From assembly GCA_963796705.1 (NCBI GenBank), contig CAWCMK010000004.1, forward strand, positions 186,001 through 250,000: a stretch of 64,000 bases of DNA. Reading direction: 5' to 3'. Below the pieces are notes generated by a model. The model did not search any database and was not told the DNA's origin. It worked only from the letters and a program-made list of their open reading frames with translations. Below, in pieces: positions 35,317 through 44,206 of the stretch (positions are counted from its first letter, which is position 1; each line of letters begins with the position of its first letter). This DNA comes from VRUE01 sp963796705 (GTDB lineage: Bacteria; Actinomycetota; Thermoleophilia; Solirubrobacterales; 70-9). The translations under genes and the position numbers were made by a program.

Positions 35317-36069
35317 ATGGCAGGGTTCGCCAGACTCATCCGCAGTCCCTTGATCGCAGCGACGCTGGCCGTGCTCGGTCTGGCCGGCGTCGTCGCAGTT
35401 GCACTCCCGAGTATGAGCATTGCGGCGACGGCCGCGCGGGCTCGGCACCATCCACGGACTCGGCACGAGCTCTGTTCGAAATTGGTGCCGCTCGGAGCGA
35501 TCGCGAATGCGAGTGGGCTTTCTGGATTGCAGCAGTTGGGTGACGTCATCCATTGGCACCAGTCGGGCGATGGGTTCTGGACCCTGAATGGTCTTCGCGG
35601 CGGCCCAGGGAGCCTGCCCGGATCAGAGTGTTTTTACGACGACCCGACCCCGAACACTTCCTACACACAGCAAGAGTTTGGGACCCTGGATGGTGGCATT
35701 GCCTACGTCACGGTTGGCTACGGCGAGACGCACCGGCACTGGAGGGCACTGTCGAACCTGCTCGCAGCTAACGGGGGTAGCGAGCCTGATTCGACCGATG
35801 TCCCTTCGAGCGGCATCAATGGGAATGCGCCGGAATCCCCACTCGATCTCGGCCATGACAGCAAGTCGTTCCTCAACACGGGCGACCTCGTGGCCGCCGG
35901 AGCCGCGGACCCTACAAACTACCCGCAATTCCCGAGCTATTTCTACATTGTCACCGTGTTGACCAGGCGTGACAACGTGCTCCAGATCGGAATGTACGGC
36001 GCAAGCTTGGACGCCACCGAGGCGGTCGTCGAAAACATCCTGGAGCATGAAAATCAGAACATGTTCTGA
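35317..36069 (+). CDS. Secreted protein, unknown function
   Basis: A 250-aa protein with a basic N-terminus and hydrophobic segment (LIRSPLIAATLAVLGLAGVV), cleavage possibly after SIAATA. The mature part has two Cys (HELCSKL, SECFYDD) and aromatic segments such as YVTVGYGETHRHWRAL and YPQFPSYFYIVTV. The ATG at 35317 is preferred to the open frame start at 35275 because the signal sequence begins there. GC content looks lower than in the core genes. No family recognised. Confidence 0.55.
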   Translation: MAGFARLIRSPLIAATLAVLGLAGVVAVALPSMSIAATAARARHHPRTRHELCSKLVPLGAIANASGLSGLQQLGDVIHWHQSGDGFWTLNGLRGGPGSLPGSECFYDDPTPNTSYTQQEFGTLDGGIAYVTVGYGETHRHWRALSNLLAANGGSEPDSTDVPSSGINGNAPESPLDLGHDSKSFLNTGDLVAAGAADPTNYPQFPSYFYIVTVLTRRDNVLQIGMYGASLDATEAVVENILEHENQNMF

Positions 36070-36205
36070 TTTTCGCCCTCTGGTTGGCACAGGTCGGCCG
36101 CCGCGCTGTCGGGTGGAGTATTCGTTCCGGTAGCAGCCTCTGCTGACGGGAGTCGATCCAGCGGCGATTTCACGCACAACCGGCCTCTTCGGACGGTTTC
36201 CGGCC

Positions 36206-36250
36206 CGACTTACGATGCGTCGTGTCGGAGGTTCGAGTCCTCCCCCCGCT
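36206..36250 (+). repeat. tRNA-like 3' fragment (not tRNA-Met)
   Basis: A perfect T arm GGAGG-TTCGAGT-CCTCC (36227-36243) followed by a 7-nt acceptor-like CCCCGCT, and before it an anticodon-arm-like CGAC...GTCG with a short variable loop. No matching 5' half is present. It looks like the attR scar of an island that targeted a different tRNA gene. Anticodon uncertain (CGA or ACG depending on register). Confidence 0.4.
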
Positions 36251-36570
36251 CGAAAGCGCGGGTGACCTTTCGACCTCCTTCGTGGCGGGCGCCGGGCTCG
36301 CCAGCGCCGAAAGCTGATGAAGAAATCGGCGAGCAGGCCACAAGAACTGTCACCGCTACGCGTAGCGGAGCGCGTCACGCACTGCGCGGCGCCCGCGGTC
36401 AACTCCCTGCGGCGTGTTCATCTTTCCTGCTAGGCCGTCTGGCGCCGGCTTTCGCTCTGCGCGACAAGCGGAAGCCCCCGAAGAGCCCAGGCTCCCATTT
36501 GTCACGTGGCTATCCCACAGTGCCCCGAAATCCGGCTCTGCGGTGGCTCTATAGCTCATTCGGTTATCGG

Positions 36571-36642
36571 TTACTTGGTGGTGATCAAGTGCTGCACAAG
36601 CACAAGGATGATCAGCGCCTGGATCGTCAAAGCGACGGTCAT
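36571..36642 (-). CDS. Possible 23-aa hydrophobic peptide
   Basis: MTVALTIQALIILVLVQHLI plus three residues, preceded at 7 nt by GAAAGG. It resembles short membrane toxins or holin-like peptides in length and composition, and sits in an island with HicBA. With only 23 codons it may be chance. Confidence 0.25.
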   Translation of the reverse strand: MTVALTIQALIILVLVQHLITTK

Positions 36643-36771
36643 AGGGCCTTTCCATTTCCGATGTTCGCTAGCCCGCGGGTGTCCCGTCTCGAACCAGTCG
36701 AATGAACCACGTCCATTTTAGACGACCGACTTCTTCGGCTTCCTCAACCCCCTCTGCACCCCCTCCCGAAG

Positions 36772-37520
36772 CTAGATGCCGAGGTCGTCGGTGACCCAGC
36801 TGTCCAGCGCTCTACTGACTGAGTCGGCGTCGTCGAAATCGACGCTCTTGTAGATATGCCCGACGAAATCGGTTGGCATATTTGGGGTGTCGCGGTCCTT
36901 AAGCAGCGCGACCCTCCTGCCTGTGATCAACATGCCGCCGACCTCGATTTGGAGGTTGTCGTTGAACTCCTCGTTGAAGCGAGTCTCAAAGAGGCCGATC
37001 CCATACTTGCAGGCTCACATGTGCGCCCGATGTTTCCGAACAGCTCATCGTCGGCCAACCGATCGGAAGCCAGGTGAAGGTTGAGTCCACGTAACGCGAG
37101 GGTTGTTCGGGCTGCCTCAATGACGGCCTGAACAGGATCGGGAAACTCGTTCTCTGGAGTCTCCTTTGGAAACCGGGTCATGCAGAAGACATTTGTCTCG
37201 AACTGGAACTGGTCCAAAAGGCGGCGAATCGGTAGCGCCCAGCGCTGCGGCGCAAGCTGAGGCGGGATCAGCGGCTGCTGCGTCTGCTGAAGCTCCGCGC
37301 CACCAACCAGCGCGATCTCTGCCTCGATCGACTCGACATCGAAATCCTCAAGGAGATTCGTCAGTTCAACGTCTCCCGCAGGTGTGAGCGACCAGCCCTC
37401 GCCGTCGCGCTTTCGGACGAAGTAGCCGTCATCGCGCAATTCGCCGACAGGCGTGCTGACGTTGCCGGGACTTGGGAGACGTAAGGTCTCAAACATGTCC
37501 CTTATCTCCCCGACCGTCAT
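36772..37520 (-). pseudogene. Broken winged-helix + TIR-like effector gene
   Basis: The N-terminus (MTVGEIRDMFETLRLPSPGN, then VGELRDDGYFVRK) looks like a winged helix. It continues NVFCMTRFPKETP, LNLHLASDRLADDELFGNI, then needs a one-base frame correction in the CCC/GGG run at 37025-37027. There it continues AHM, TGA (probably Trp lost), ACKYGIGLFETRFNEEFNDN, IEVGGMLITGRRVALLKD, TDFVGHIYKSVDF and a stop at 36772. The second part matches TIR-like nucleotide-binding proteins of bacterial immune systems (family recognised from memory). Two independent lesions make it a pseudogene. Confidence 0.65.
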
Positions 37521-37617
37521 CCACCCGTCATCCGAGGGGCGCGGAGGATCGCGGCAATTGCCAGTATTCGGTCTTTCTTCCGACCGAGCTGCTGAATCCT
37601 TAGTCCGAGTGAAGTGG

Positions 37618-38016
37618 CTATGTCGGCTCAGACAGCCGGACGATGATCTCTGTAGCGGCTTCGTAGCCCGGCTGGTTCAGTTTGAGTTCGCGGCTTTGGC
37701 CCTTGCCACGAATCCGCACTCGCGGGCCTTTCAGAGCGCCGACGTGAGTCGAGTGGTTTTTTTCGTACGCGCCTAGATCGTGGGCCACTCTCCGAACCTC
37801 TTTGGCGCTAGTGAACTCCTCGTCCCCCGTCGCCTGCCTCGCCGCAAGGACTAGGAGGGCGATTTCCTGCTGCGCGGTTGACGAACTCTCATCGAGATCC
37901 GCCCGAGCAACGTTCAGGTGGACCCCATCGCCGTCAATGTCATAGACGAGCTTTGCGGCCTCCGCGTCGCATTTGAGTTTCCGCGCAATTGCGGCAATGG
38001 CGTCGGAGGCGAGCGG
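37618..38016 (-). pseudogene. 5'-truncated gene of unknown function
   Basis: An open frame of 132 codons with good coding character (ARKLKCDAEAAKLVYDIDGD, ALLVLAARQATGDEEFT, RVRIRGKGQSRELKLNQPGY) but no ATG, GTG or TTG after the in-frame stop at 38017. That stop is the end of hicA, so the gene seems to have lost its 5' part when HicBA arrived. It ends about 100 bp before the TIR-like gene and reads in the same direction, so it may have been its partner. Confidence 0.5.
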
Positions 38017-38247
38017 CTACTGGTCGAGCAGGCGTCGAAGGTCGTCGGCGCTGAGGTCGGCATCGCGCCGGATGCCGGCGAGGGTGCCGCGACGGAGTTC
38101 GCGGTGCAGCGGGACGACGAGTGCGTGTTTGCGCCCGGCCTTCTTCAAGCGAACGTGGCTGCCGCGCTGACGGACAACCTCCCAGCCCTCCTTGCGAAGC
38201 GCCTTGATCAGGCGCTCACCGGAGACGACCGGCTGACGCGGACTCAC
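38017..38247 (-). CDS. hicA: HicA mRNA-interferase toxin
   Basis: A 76-aa dsRBD-like toxin: SGERLIKALRKEGWEVVRQRGSH with the conserved catalytic His31 and VVPLHRELRRGTLAGI. It cleaves mRNA when not bound by HicB. Its start overlaps hicB by ATGA (38244-38247). The order antitoxin-first gives HicB in excess. Confidence 0.9.
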   Translation of the reverse strand: MSPRQPVVSGERLIKALRKEGWEVVRQRGSHVRLKKAGRKHALVVPLHRELRRGTLAGIRRDADLSADDLRRLLDQ

Positions 38248-38468
38248 GCCGGCAGAGGAATCGAGCGGCGGATCACGCCGCTATCGAGCGGTTCGCCGTC
38301 TTCGCGCAGGCCCTCGACGTAGAGGGCGACCGCCTCGTTGGCGTTCGCCAAAGCGTCGTCCATGTCATCGCCCTGGGTGTGAAGACCGGGAAGGTCGGGC
38401 GCGTACACGTGGTAGCCGCCCTCGTCCTGGGGCTCGAAGACCAACTCAATTTCTTGTGTATCTGCCAT
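38244..38468 (-). CDS. hicB: HicB antitoxin
   Basis: A 74-aa partial RNase H-fold antitoxin: EPQDEGGYHVYAPDLPGLHTQGDDMDDALANANEA is split across the middle, the classic HicB signature. No separate C-terminal DNA-binding domain is present, so autoregulation may depend on another factor. A good Shine-Dalgarno (GGGAGGAG) precedes the ATG. Confidence 0.9.
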   Translation of the reverse strand: MADTQEIELVFEPQDEGGYHVYAPDLPGLHTQGDDMDDALANANEAVALYVEGLREDGEPLDSGVIRRSIPLPA

Positions 38469-38730
38469 AACCGCTCCTCCCTAGCTTACGCCAGCTTTCG
38501 GCCGCTGGCCTATCTAGAACATCAAGGGCGATACTCATCGATCTCTCCAGGCCTTCCGCTTCCGGCGCGGTGGGCCCGGCGATGGACCGAACTCAGGCTT
38601 TCCGGCAAAACCGAGCGCATCTGGTGGAACGGACGACAGCCCGGGAATGCGGGGCGCGCTCTTCTGGCGCGACTTCGACCGCGTTGCTCAGCGCACCTTC
38701 CGAATCACCCGGCGCAAGGGTTTCGTGGAA

Positions 38731-39672
38731 CTACTCCTCTAGTTCACGGTCATCTGGCCCGAAGATGGTGCAGAGCCGGTCCTGGAGTTCGTCGAATGAG
38801 GCACCATTGTTGTCGAGATCCCAGAGGTGGGCTGCGAAGTCATAGATCGAGCCGCCACGGTTGCAGCCGAAGCAATACCAGCCGCGACCGGAATCTCTGT
38901 AAACGTGGAGGCTCGGGGTGCGGTCGTCGTGGAACGGGCAACGAATCTTCCGGTGGCGCGGAACCGCGATTCGGGCAAGTCGTTCGATGTAGACGATCGG
39001 AGAAATCGAGCGCAGCGGATCGTCCGGGTCGAGAACTGCGTGCCGATCTCGGCAGCGGCTTCGATCCGCCGCCAGCTTCCCCACTACATGCTCGATGAGA
39101 TGCCTGCGGTCGGGCTCGCAGTTCTCCAGCCGAACCACGGCGGGAGGGCGGTACTTGTGATTGAGCGACGGCGGACGCAGGATGCGAGCCGCATCTGCGC
39201 AAACCGGGTCCGCCGCGAGGCGAGCAGCGAGACAGCGATTGCCCTGCTCGATGTCAGCCAGAGCCGTGGGCTCGGAGAGGAGCCAGTACGCATGGGTGTT
39301 TTCGCCTGTGCCTGAGGCAACGGCGATCGAGGGGCGCGGAGAGGTGGCCCGCAGCGCCGCGACCGCCTCGGGCGTGTCGCAGTCCACCCAGAGCACGCGG
39401 GCCTCCGACACCAGATCGTCGCGACCTCCTCCGCGCCGTCGACGGGGGATCACGCCAAGATAAACGTCGCTCGCGGGTGCGCGCGTGATGATCTCAGCGC
39501 TGATCGCATCCAGTTCGCAGGCTGGATGGAAGGTTTGGCGCATGGCGTTGAGGGTGCGGTAGCGCAGCTCGACAAACGAACGCTTGGGCGCGTGCGCGTA
39601 GAGGGCACGGAGGTAGTGGACGACGGCGTCGCGCGAGACGGCGTCGGGTGACGATGTGAGGGCCTCAGACAT
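38731..39672 (-). CDS. Mobile-element primase with C-terminal CHC2 zinc finger
   Basis: A 313-aa protein. The N-terminal part has ARVLWVDCDTPEA and the segment ASGTGENTHAYWLL, the pattern of RepB-like primase domains of plasmids and integrative elements. Near the C-terminus is a CHC2 zinc finger: Cys245 and His248 in CPFHDDRTPSLHV, Cys267 and Cys270 in WYCFGCNRGGS. It should prime replication of the element's DNA. The ATG at 39672 overlaps the ArdA remnant by 8 bp. This is the best evidence that unit A derives from a replicating integrative element. Confidence 0.78.
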   Translation of the reverse strand: MSEALTSSPDAVSRDAVVHYLRALYAHAPKRSFVELRYRTLNAMRQTFHPACELDAISAEIITRAPASDVYLGVIPRRRRGGGRDDLVSEARVLWVDCDTPEAVAALRATSPRPSIAVASGTGENTHAYWLLSEPTALADIEQGNRCLAARLAADPVCADAARILRPPSLNHKYRPPAVVRLENCEPDRRHLIEHVVGKLAADRSRCRDRHAVLDPDDPLRSISPIVYIERLARIAVPRHRKIRCPFHDDRTPSLHVYRDSGRGWYCFGCNRGGSIYDFAAHLWDLDNNGASFDELQDRLCTIFGPDDRELEE

Positions 39673-39970
39673 TGGGATCGAAGACGTGGACGCGGTAGTT
39701 CTCGGCCGGAGCCGTGTACATCTCGATCTGGAGATCGCGCTCCAAGGCGTCGATGTCGACAGTGACGTAGGAGAAACCCGCCTTCTCCGCGGCTTCGTAG
39801 ATGCCGACTTCCTCCGCGTAGTTCTCGGCGTAATCGCGGAGCGAGTCCCACTCGCCCCGATAGGCGTCCTCGAACGCTTGGAGGTCGGCGGGGTCGCGAC
39901 TGACGTCGTATGCCAGCCAGGCCGCAAACGCCGGGCCGTGCCCGGCGATGCCGGCGGCGATCTGCGCGGT
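39665..39970 (-). pseudogene. C-terminal remnant of an ArdA-like antirestriction protein
   Basis: The open frame encodes AFAAWLAYDVSRDPADLQAF, EDAYRGEWDSLRDYAENYAE and a VHVF ending, the C-terminal acidic domain of ArdA DNA mimics (FEEAYxGExxSxxxFAEEY). There is no start codon after the in-frame TAA at 39971, so the N-terminal half is gone. The break coincides with another gene fragment at 39967-40128 on the opposite strand. Confidence 0.7.
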
Positions 39971-40128
39971 TTAACTGGGGTTATCTCAAGTTGATCGGGC
40001 CGAGCTGCCTCAAGGAATACACGGGCTATGACGTCAGCGGCGAAGCCGTCGTACACCGTTCCCCTGAACGCGAAGAGGAGTCGAAGTGCCCGCCTGACGG
40101 CACGGCCGCTCACTTGCGAGATAGCTGA
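39967..40128 (+). pseudogene. C-terminal gene fragment (FxWGxLKLIG family)
   Basis: A 53-codon frame: RFNWGYLKLIGPSCLKEYTG then YDVSGEAVVHR and stop, with no start. It is homologous to the end of the pseudogene at 50,717-51,400 (RFRWGFLKLIGKDCLEEITG). Two copies of one unknown family in neighbouring units suggest shared ancestry or exchange. Confidence 0.5.
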
Positions 40129-40193
40129 ACCCCCGATAGCGGCGGCCCAAGCGTCGGGTCTGCCCCTCCAGGAGGATCACGTTTCTAGCTGGA

Positions 40194-40829
40194 TCAGCCT
40201 TCGGCGCGGAAGGTGACGCCGCTGAGCGAGACGGATTCTTCTTTCGGACCGAGTACAGCGCCGTTCTCGAGAACGCCTTCGAAGCTTGCATTGGCTCCGG
40301 TGACGATGACCCCGAGTTCTTTGCCCGGCGGGAAAATTTCGAAGATGCCGTTCGCCGGACGAAAGCCGGGCGGCAACGTGAACATCTTCACAAGGAAGCT
40401 GGACCCTTCTTTGCCGACCGTCACGGCCCCCGCCAGGTGAACGATCCCTTCCTTGTCCTTGTAGAACCTTGCCAGTCCATAGTTGACTCCGGCCAGCGTC
40501 GTATTTCCGCTGCCGTTTTCAAATCCTGGCTCCCCTGAGCCGCCGATGATGTGGCTGGCTTCGGGTGGGGAGAGCGTGCTCGCAAGGTCAGCCGAGTTCG
40601 CATGGCTGGCAGCCGGAACAGTGCCCAACTTGCTGAGCTTGATGTCCTTCCCGGTCAGCGATTGATCCTTCACCTTCGCGCCGGTTACCGCGTTCTTCTT
40701 CAGCTGCCTGGGGCCGACGCTGTTCTTCGGCAGTTGGGTCGCGGCGTAGCTGGCACCCCCGAGAGCGATGAAGACCGCGATCGTCGCCATGGTGTTCGCA
40801 TAGGTCAGCTTGCTCTGTAGCCGTTGCAT
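40194..40829 (-). CDS. Secreted protein of the KNSVG family
   Basis: A 211-aa protein. Signal segment SKLTYANTMATIAVFIALGG, then PKNSVGPRQLKKNAVTGAKV and KDQSLTGKDIKLSKLGTVPA, a stalk-like repeat region. The C-terminal domain has the family motif LPPGFRPANG and ends SVSLSGVTFRAEG. No collagen repeats. It is a paralog of the genes at 7,248, 48,899 and 62,851. Probably a surface or extracellular protein; function unknown. Confidence 0.7.
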   Translation of the reverse strand: MQRLQSKLTYANTMATIAVFIALGGASYAATQLPKNSVGPRQLKKNAVTGAKVKDQSLTGKDIKLSKLGTVPAASHANSADLASTLSPPEASHIIGGSGEPGFENGSGNTTLAGVNYGLARFYKDKEGIVHLAGAVTVGKEGSSFLVKMFTLPPGFRPANGIFEIFPPGKELGVIVTGANASFEGVLENGAVLGPKEESVSLSGVTFRAEG

Positions 40830-41110
40830 CGTCGCCCCTCAGGTTGTTGCACCTGTGGCGAGGGTAGACCCATTCGGCCCAACAAGCCCAGTTTCTTGAA
40901 GGTGCCGGGCCGCCGGAGCCTGCTCCAAGCCCCCGACGGCGACGCATTGGAGTCGAGCGCCTGGCTCGGGGATGCCGTTGCCTCCGCAGCTGGGGCGCGC
41001 CTCGCGGTCGCAGTTCTGGGCGAGCTGGTCACAGACCGGATTGCGAACGCCGAGCCCGCAGCCCGACCGCCTCCAGTCCTTCAATCGCTTCGGAGTAGTT
41101 TTCCTATCCG

Positions 41111-44100
41111 GTGTCGAGTCCCAGCGCGAAACGCACATCGATGGGCGATGAGGTGTTGTGCATCGGTCTCCTCGGAGCGTTCTCGATCAGCGCCGGCGAG
41201 CGCACCGTCGCCGAGGATGCCTGGCGGCTACGCAAGGCGAAGACGCTGATCAAGCTGCTCGCGCTGGCCCCCGAGCACCGCCTGCACGTCGACCACGTCG
41301 CCGAGCTGCTCTGGGCGGGGCGGGAGCCGGACGCTGCCCGCAACAACCTCCATCAGGCCATATTCGCGGCCCGGCGCGCGCTCGAGACGATCGGGCTCGA
41401 TGGCGGCCGCTACCTGGAGCTGCGCGAAGAACTGATCCTGCTCAGCCCCGAGGATCCTGTCCGGATCGACGCGATCGCCTTCGAAGAGCTCGCCACCGCA
41501 GCGCGCGAGCAGGGCGAGCCCTGCGCCTATCGCTCTGCGCTCGAGTCCTTCGACGCCGAGCTGTTGCCCGCCGACCGCTACGAGGACTGGAGTCGGGAGC
41601 GACGCGAATCGCTCGAGCAACTTCGCCTCGCGCTGGAGACGGAGCTGGCGAAGCTGGATCGAGACTCCGGGTCCCAGCAAGCGCGCTCCAGCGCACCCGA
41701 ACTGCCCTCACAGCTGACCAGCTTCGTCGGCCGCGAGCGGGAGCTGACCGAGGCCGCGGCACTACTGAGCGACGCGAGGCTCCTCACCCTGACCGGAGCC
41801 GGTGGCTGCGGCAAGACCCGGCTCGCACTCCAGCTTGCGGATCAGCGGCGGGAGGATTTCGACGACGGAGTCTGGCCAGTCGAGCTTGCGGCGCTCGGCG
41901 AGCCCGAGTTGGTCGGACCGGCGATCGCCCAGGCCCTGGACACCCGGCTGGCCTCCGACCGGGCGCCGGAGATCGCCCTCGCCGGGCACATCGGCGATCG
42001 CCGGCAGCTGCTCCTCCTCGATAACTGCGAGCACCTGGTCGAGCCGGTCGCTCATATTGCCGAGGCCCTTATCAGCCAGTGCCCCAACCTGACCGTGCTG
42101 ACGACCAGCCGCGAGCCGCTCCGCGTCCCCGGTGAGGTGACCTGGCGCGTCCCCTCCCTCTCCCTCCCCAGGCTTCTCCCCGGAGCGCCCGCGGAGGAGC
42201 CGCGGGCGGCTGAGTCGGTGCGGCTCTTCGCCACCCGGGCCGCACAGGCAGCGCCCGGATTCGAGCTCAGCGACGACAACGCGGACGCTGTCGCCTCGCT
42301 CTGTCATCGCCTCGACGGGATGCCGCTGGCGATCGAGCTTGCGGCAGCGCGGGTCAGCGTCCTCACTCCGGCCCAGATCGTCGAGCGCCTCGACGATTCG
42401 CTCGACCTGCTTTCGGGCGGAGCCCGCACGGCGCTGACCCGCCAGCAGACCCTGCGGGCGACTCTCGCCTGGAGCTTCGAGCTGCTTGAGGCAAGCGAGC
42501 AGGTGCTGCTGCGCCGGCTTGCCGTGTTTGCCGGCGGCTTCGGGCTGGAGGCGGCCGAGAACGTCTGTACCGAGGAAACGCTGCAGCGCAGCGAGGTCGT
42601 CGCGGTGCTCGGCCGGCTGATCGACAAGTCTCTTGTGCACGTCGAGGAGGGAGCCGGCGAGCGCCGCTACCGGTTGCTGGAGACCGTGCGCCAGTACGCG
42701 GTTGAGCGTCTTGAGGAGGCGGGAGAGCGAGCCGCCCTCGAGCGGCGACACCGTGACTGGTACATCACGCTGGCAGAGAGCGACCCGACGCCGGCCGGAG
42801 ACCTGCCGGCTCGCAGCACTCTGGCGGGCCTCGATCGGGAGCGCGATAACCTGCGCGCCGCCCTGGCCTCGGCGCTGGTCGCCGATCCACCGCTGGCGCT
42901 GCGCCTCGCTGTCGACCTTTGGCGTTTTTGGCTGATGCGCGGCTACCTCGCCGAGGGGTATCGCTGGCTCAGTGCCGCCCTGGCTGCGGCGCCCGATCCG
43001 ACGGAGGTGCGAGCCCGCGCCCTGCTTGCGGTCTGCGTGATCGGGCTGCGCCGCGGCGTCCACGGGAGAATCCACGAGTTCGCGGCCGAGAGCGTGGTGA
43101 TTTTCGGTGAGCTGGAGGACCGCTCCGGGATATTCGACGCGGTCGAGGTCTCGGCGGCCTACCGGGCGATCGTCAGTCCTGCGCAGGACGTCGAGCTGCT
43201 CGTATGCGAACACGAGGCCCTGGCCGCCGAGGACCTGCCGGCCGAGCGGCCGCCGATGTGGGCGGCGCACACTCGGGGCATTGCCGCCTGGTTTCGGCGC
43301 GAATACGGCCACGCGCGAGAGCAGCTGGAAGTCGCACTGGAGCAGGCCGGCGCCCTCATTGCCGAGCCGCGCCCGGCGCTCTGGCCGCTCAGCTACGGGA
43401 TGATCTCGATCGAGCCGGAGGTCGGCTACCCGCTGCAGCTACATGAGGACACCGCGTTCCTCGCCCGCCGCGTGGGCGGCGCCAGTGCCGCCGCTTACAT
43501 CCTCGTCAACCTGGCCGCGGTGGATCGCGCCGAGAACGACTTCGTCCATGCCGAGGAGCTGATCGAGGAGAGCCTCGCCCGCTTCGAGCAGCTCGGGGAT
43601 GAGCAGGGCGAGGCCTTCGCGCTGAACGCATTCGGAAACCTGGCCCGCTCCGCCGGCGACTTCGAACGAGGCCGCTCGCTGCTCGAGCGCAGCCTCGCCC
43701 TGCGCGAATGGGTTGGCGACCGCCGCGGCTCCGGGATCACGCAGGCGTGCCTGGCGGTGCTGTTAGCTCGCTCCGGCAATGCGGATGGCGCCCGCATTTC
43801 GGCCGGGCGGAGTCGGACATGGTTCGCCGAGAACGACGACCTAATCGGCCTCAGCGCCGCCGAGTTGAGCCTTTCGACGGTGGCGCTCTGCGCCGGCGAT
43901 CGCACCGATGCCCGAGCTCACCTGGAAGCCGCCGCCTCGGTCTTTGCTGGGATTGAGTCGACTCATCAGGAGGGGTGGGCGCTGGCGGTGCTGGCGGCGA
44001 TCTGCGCGGAGGACGGCGAGGCGACGACCGGGCGTCTTTGGCTGGACCGGGCAAGCCGGCACTTCGCGCGGCTCGGCGGCGAGGATGGCATCGCCTACTG

Positions 44101-44140
44101 CCGTGAACTGGAGGCAAAGGCGCTGCAAAGTGATCGCTAA
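41111..44140 (+). CDS. AfsR/BTAD-type ATPase transcriptional regulator
   Basis: A 1009-aa protein. The N-terminal 190 residues resemble the SARP/BTAD architecture (LLGAFSISAGERTV, LRKAKTLIKLLALAPEHRLH, LLWAGREPDAARNNLHQAI: OmpR-like DNA-binding then TPR-like BTAD). An NB-ARC ATPase follows: Walker A LTGAGGCGKTRLALQL, Walker B LLLLDNCEHL, GMPLAIELAAARV. The C-terminal 450 residues are TPR-like. It likely integrates a signal with ATP state and activates neighbouring genes; the two flavoenzyme genes just downstream are the natural targets. Start may be the ATG at 41111 or 41141. Confidence 0.85.
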   Translation: MSSPSAKRTSMGDEVLCIGLLGAFSISAGERTVAEDAWRLRKAKTLIKLLALAPEHRLHVDHVAELLWAGREPDAARNNLHQAIFAARRALETIGLDGGRYLELREELILLSPEDPVRIDAIAFEELATAAREQGEPCAYRSALESFDAELLPADRYEDWSRERRESLEQLRLALETELAKLDRDSGSQQARSSAPELPSQLTSFVGRERELTEAAALLSDARLLTLTGAGGCGKTRLALQLADQRREDFDDGVWPVELAALGEPELVGPAIAQALDTRLASDRAPEIALAGHIGDRRQLLLLDNCEHLVEPVAHIAEALISQCPNLTVLTTSREPLRVPGEVTWRVPSLSLPRLLPGAPAEEPRAAESVRLFATRAAQAAPGFELSDDNADAVASLCHRLDGMPLAIELAAARVSVLTPAQIVERLDDSLDLLSGGARTALTRQQTLRATLAWSFELLEASEQVLLRRLAVFAGGFGLEAAENVCTEETLQRSEVVAVLGRLIDKSLVHVEEGAGERRYRLLETVRQYAVERLEEAGERAALERRHRDWYITLAESDPTPAGDLPARSTLAGLDRERDNLRAALASALVADPPLALRLAVDLWRFWLMRGYLAEGYRWLSAALAAAPDPTEVRARALLAVCVIGLRRGVHGRIHEFAAESVVIFGELEDRSGIFDAVEVSAAYRAIVSPAQDVELLVCEHEALAAEDLPAERPPMWAAHTRGIAAWFRREYGHAREQLEVALEQAGALIAEPRPALWPLSYGMISIEPEVGYPLQLHEDTAFLARRVGGASAAAYILVNLAAVDRAENDFVHAEELIEESLARFEQLGDEQGEAFALNAFGNLARSAGDFERGRSLLERSLALREWVGDRRGSGITQACLAVLLARSGNADGARISAGRSRTWFAENDDLIGLSAAELSLSTVALCAGDRTDARAHLEAAASVFAGIESTHQEGWALAVLAAICAEDGEATTGRLWLDRASRHFARLGGEDGIAYCRELEAKALQSDR

Positions 44141-44206
44141 GAGGCTGCCCCTAGGGTCGCTTTGCGTTCCCAGGAATGCGGAAACCCCAATTGAGAAGGA
44201 GCGGTC

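Larger units (their letters stand above)
36070..36771. other. 700-bp region with a tRNA fragment and a small hydrophobic frame
   Basis: No ordinary gene. It contains a tRNA-like 3' half (36206-36250) and a 23-codon hydrophobic frame (36571-36642, minus), listed separately. Confidence 0.45.

Noticed and set aside
38560..38742. Plus-strand fragment GALFWRDFDRVAQRTFRITR before the primase gene end
   Set aside because: Coding-like but short, without a start and without a known family; could be a relic, not listed as a gene.
40830..41110. Minus-strand Cys-rich frame upstream of the AfsR-like gene
   Set aside because: No signal, no start context and no family; the region is more likely promoter DNA.
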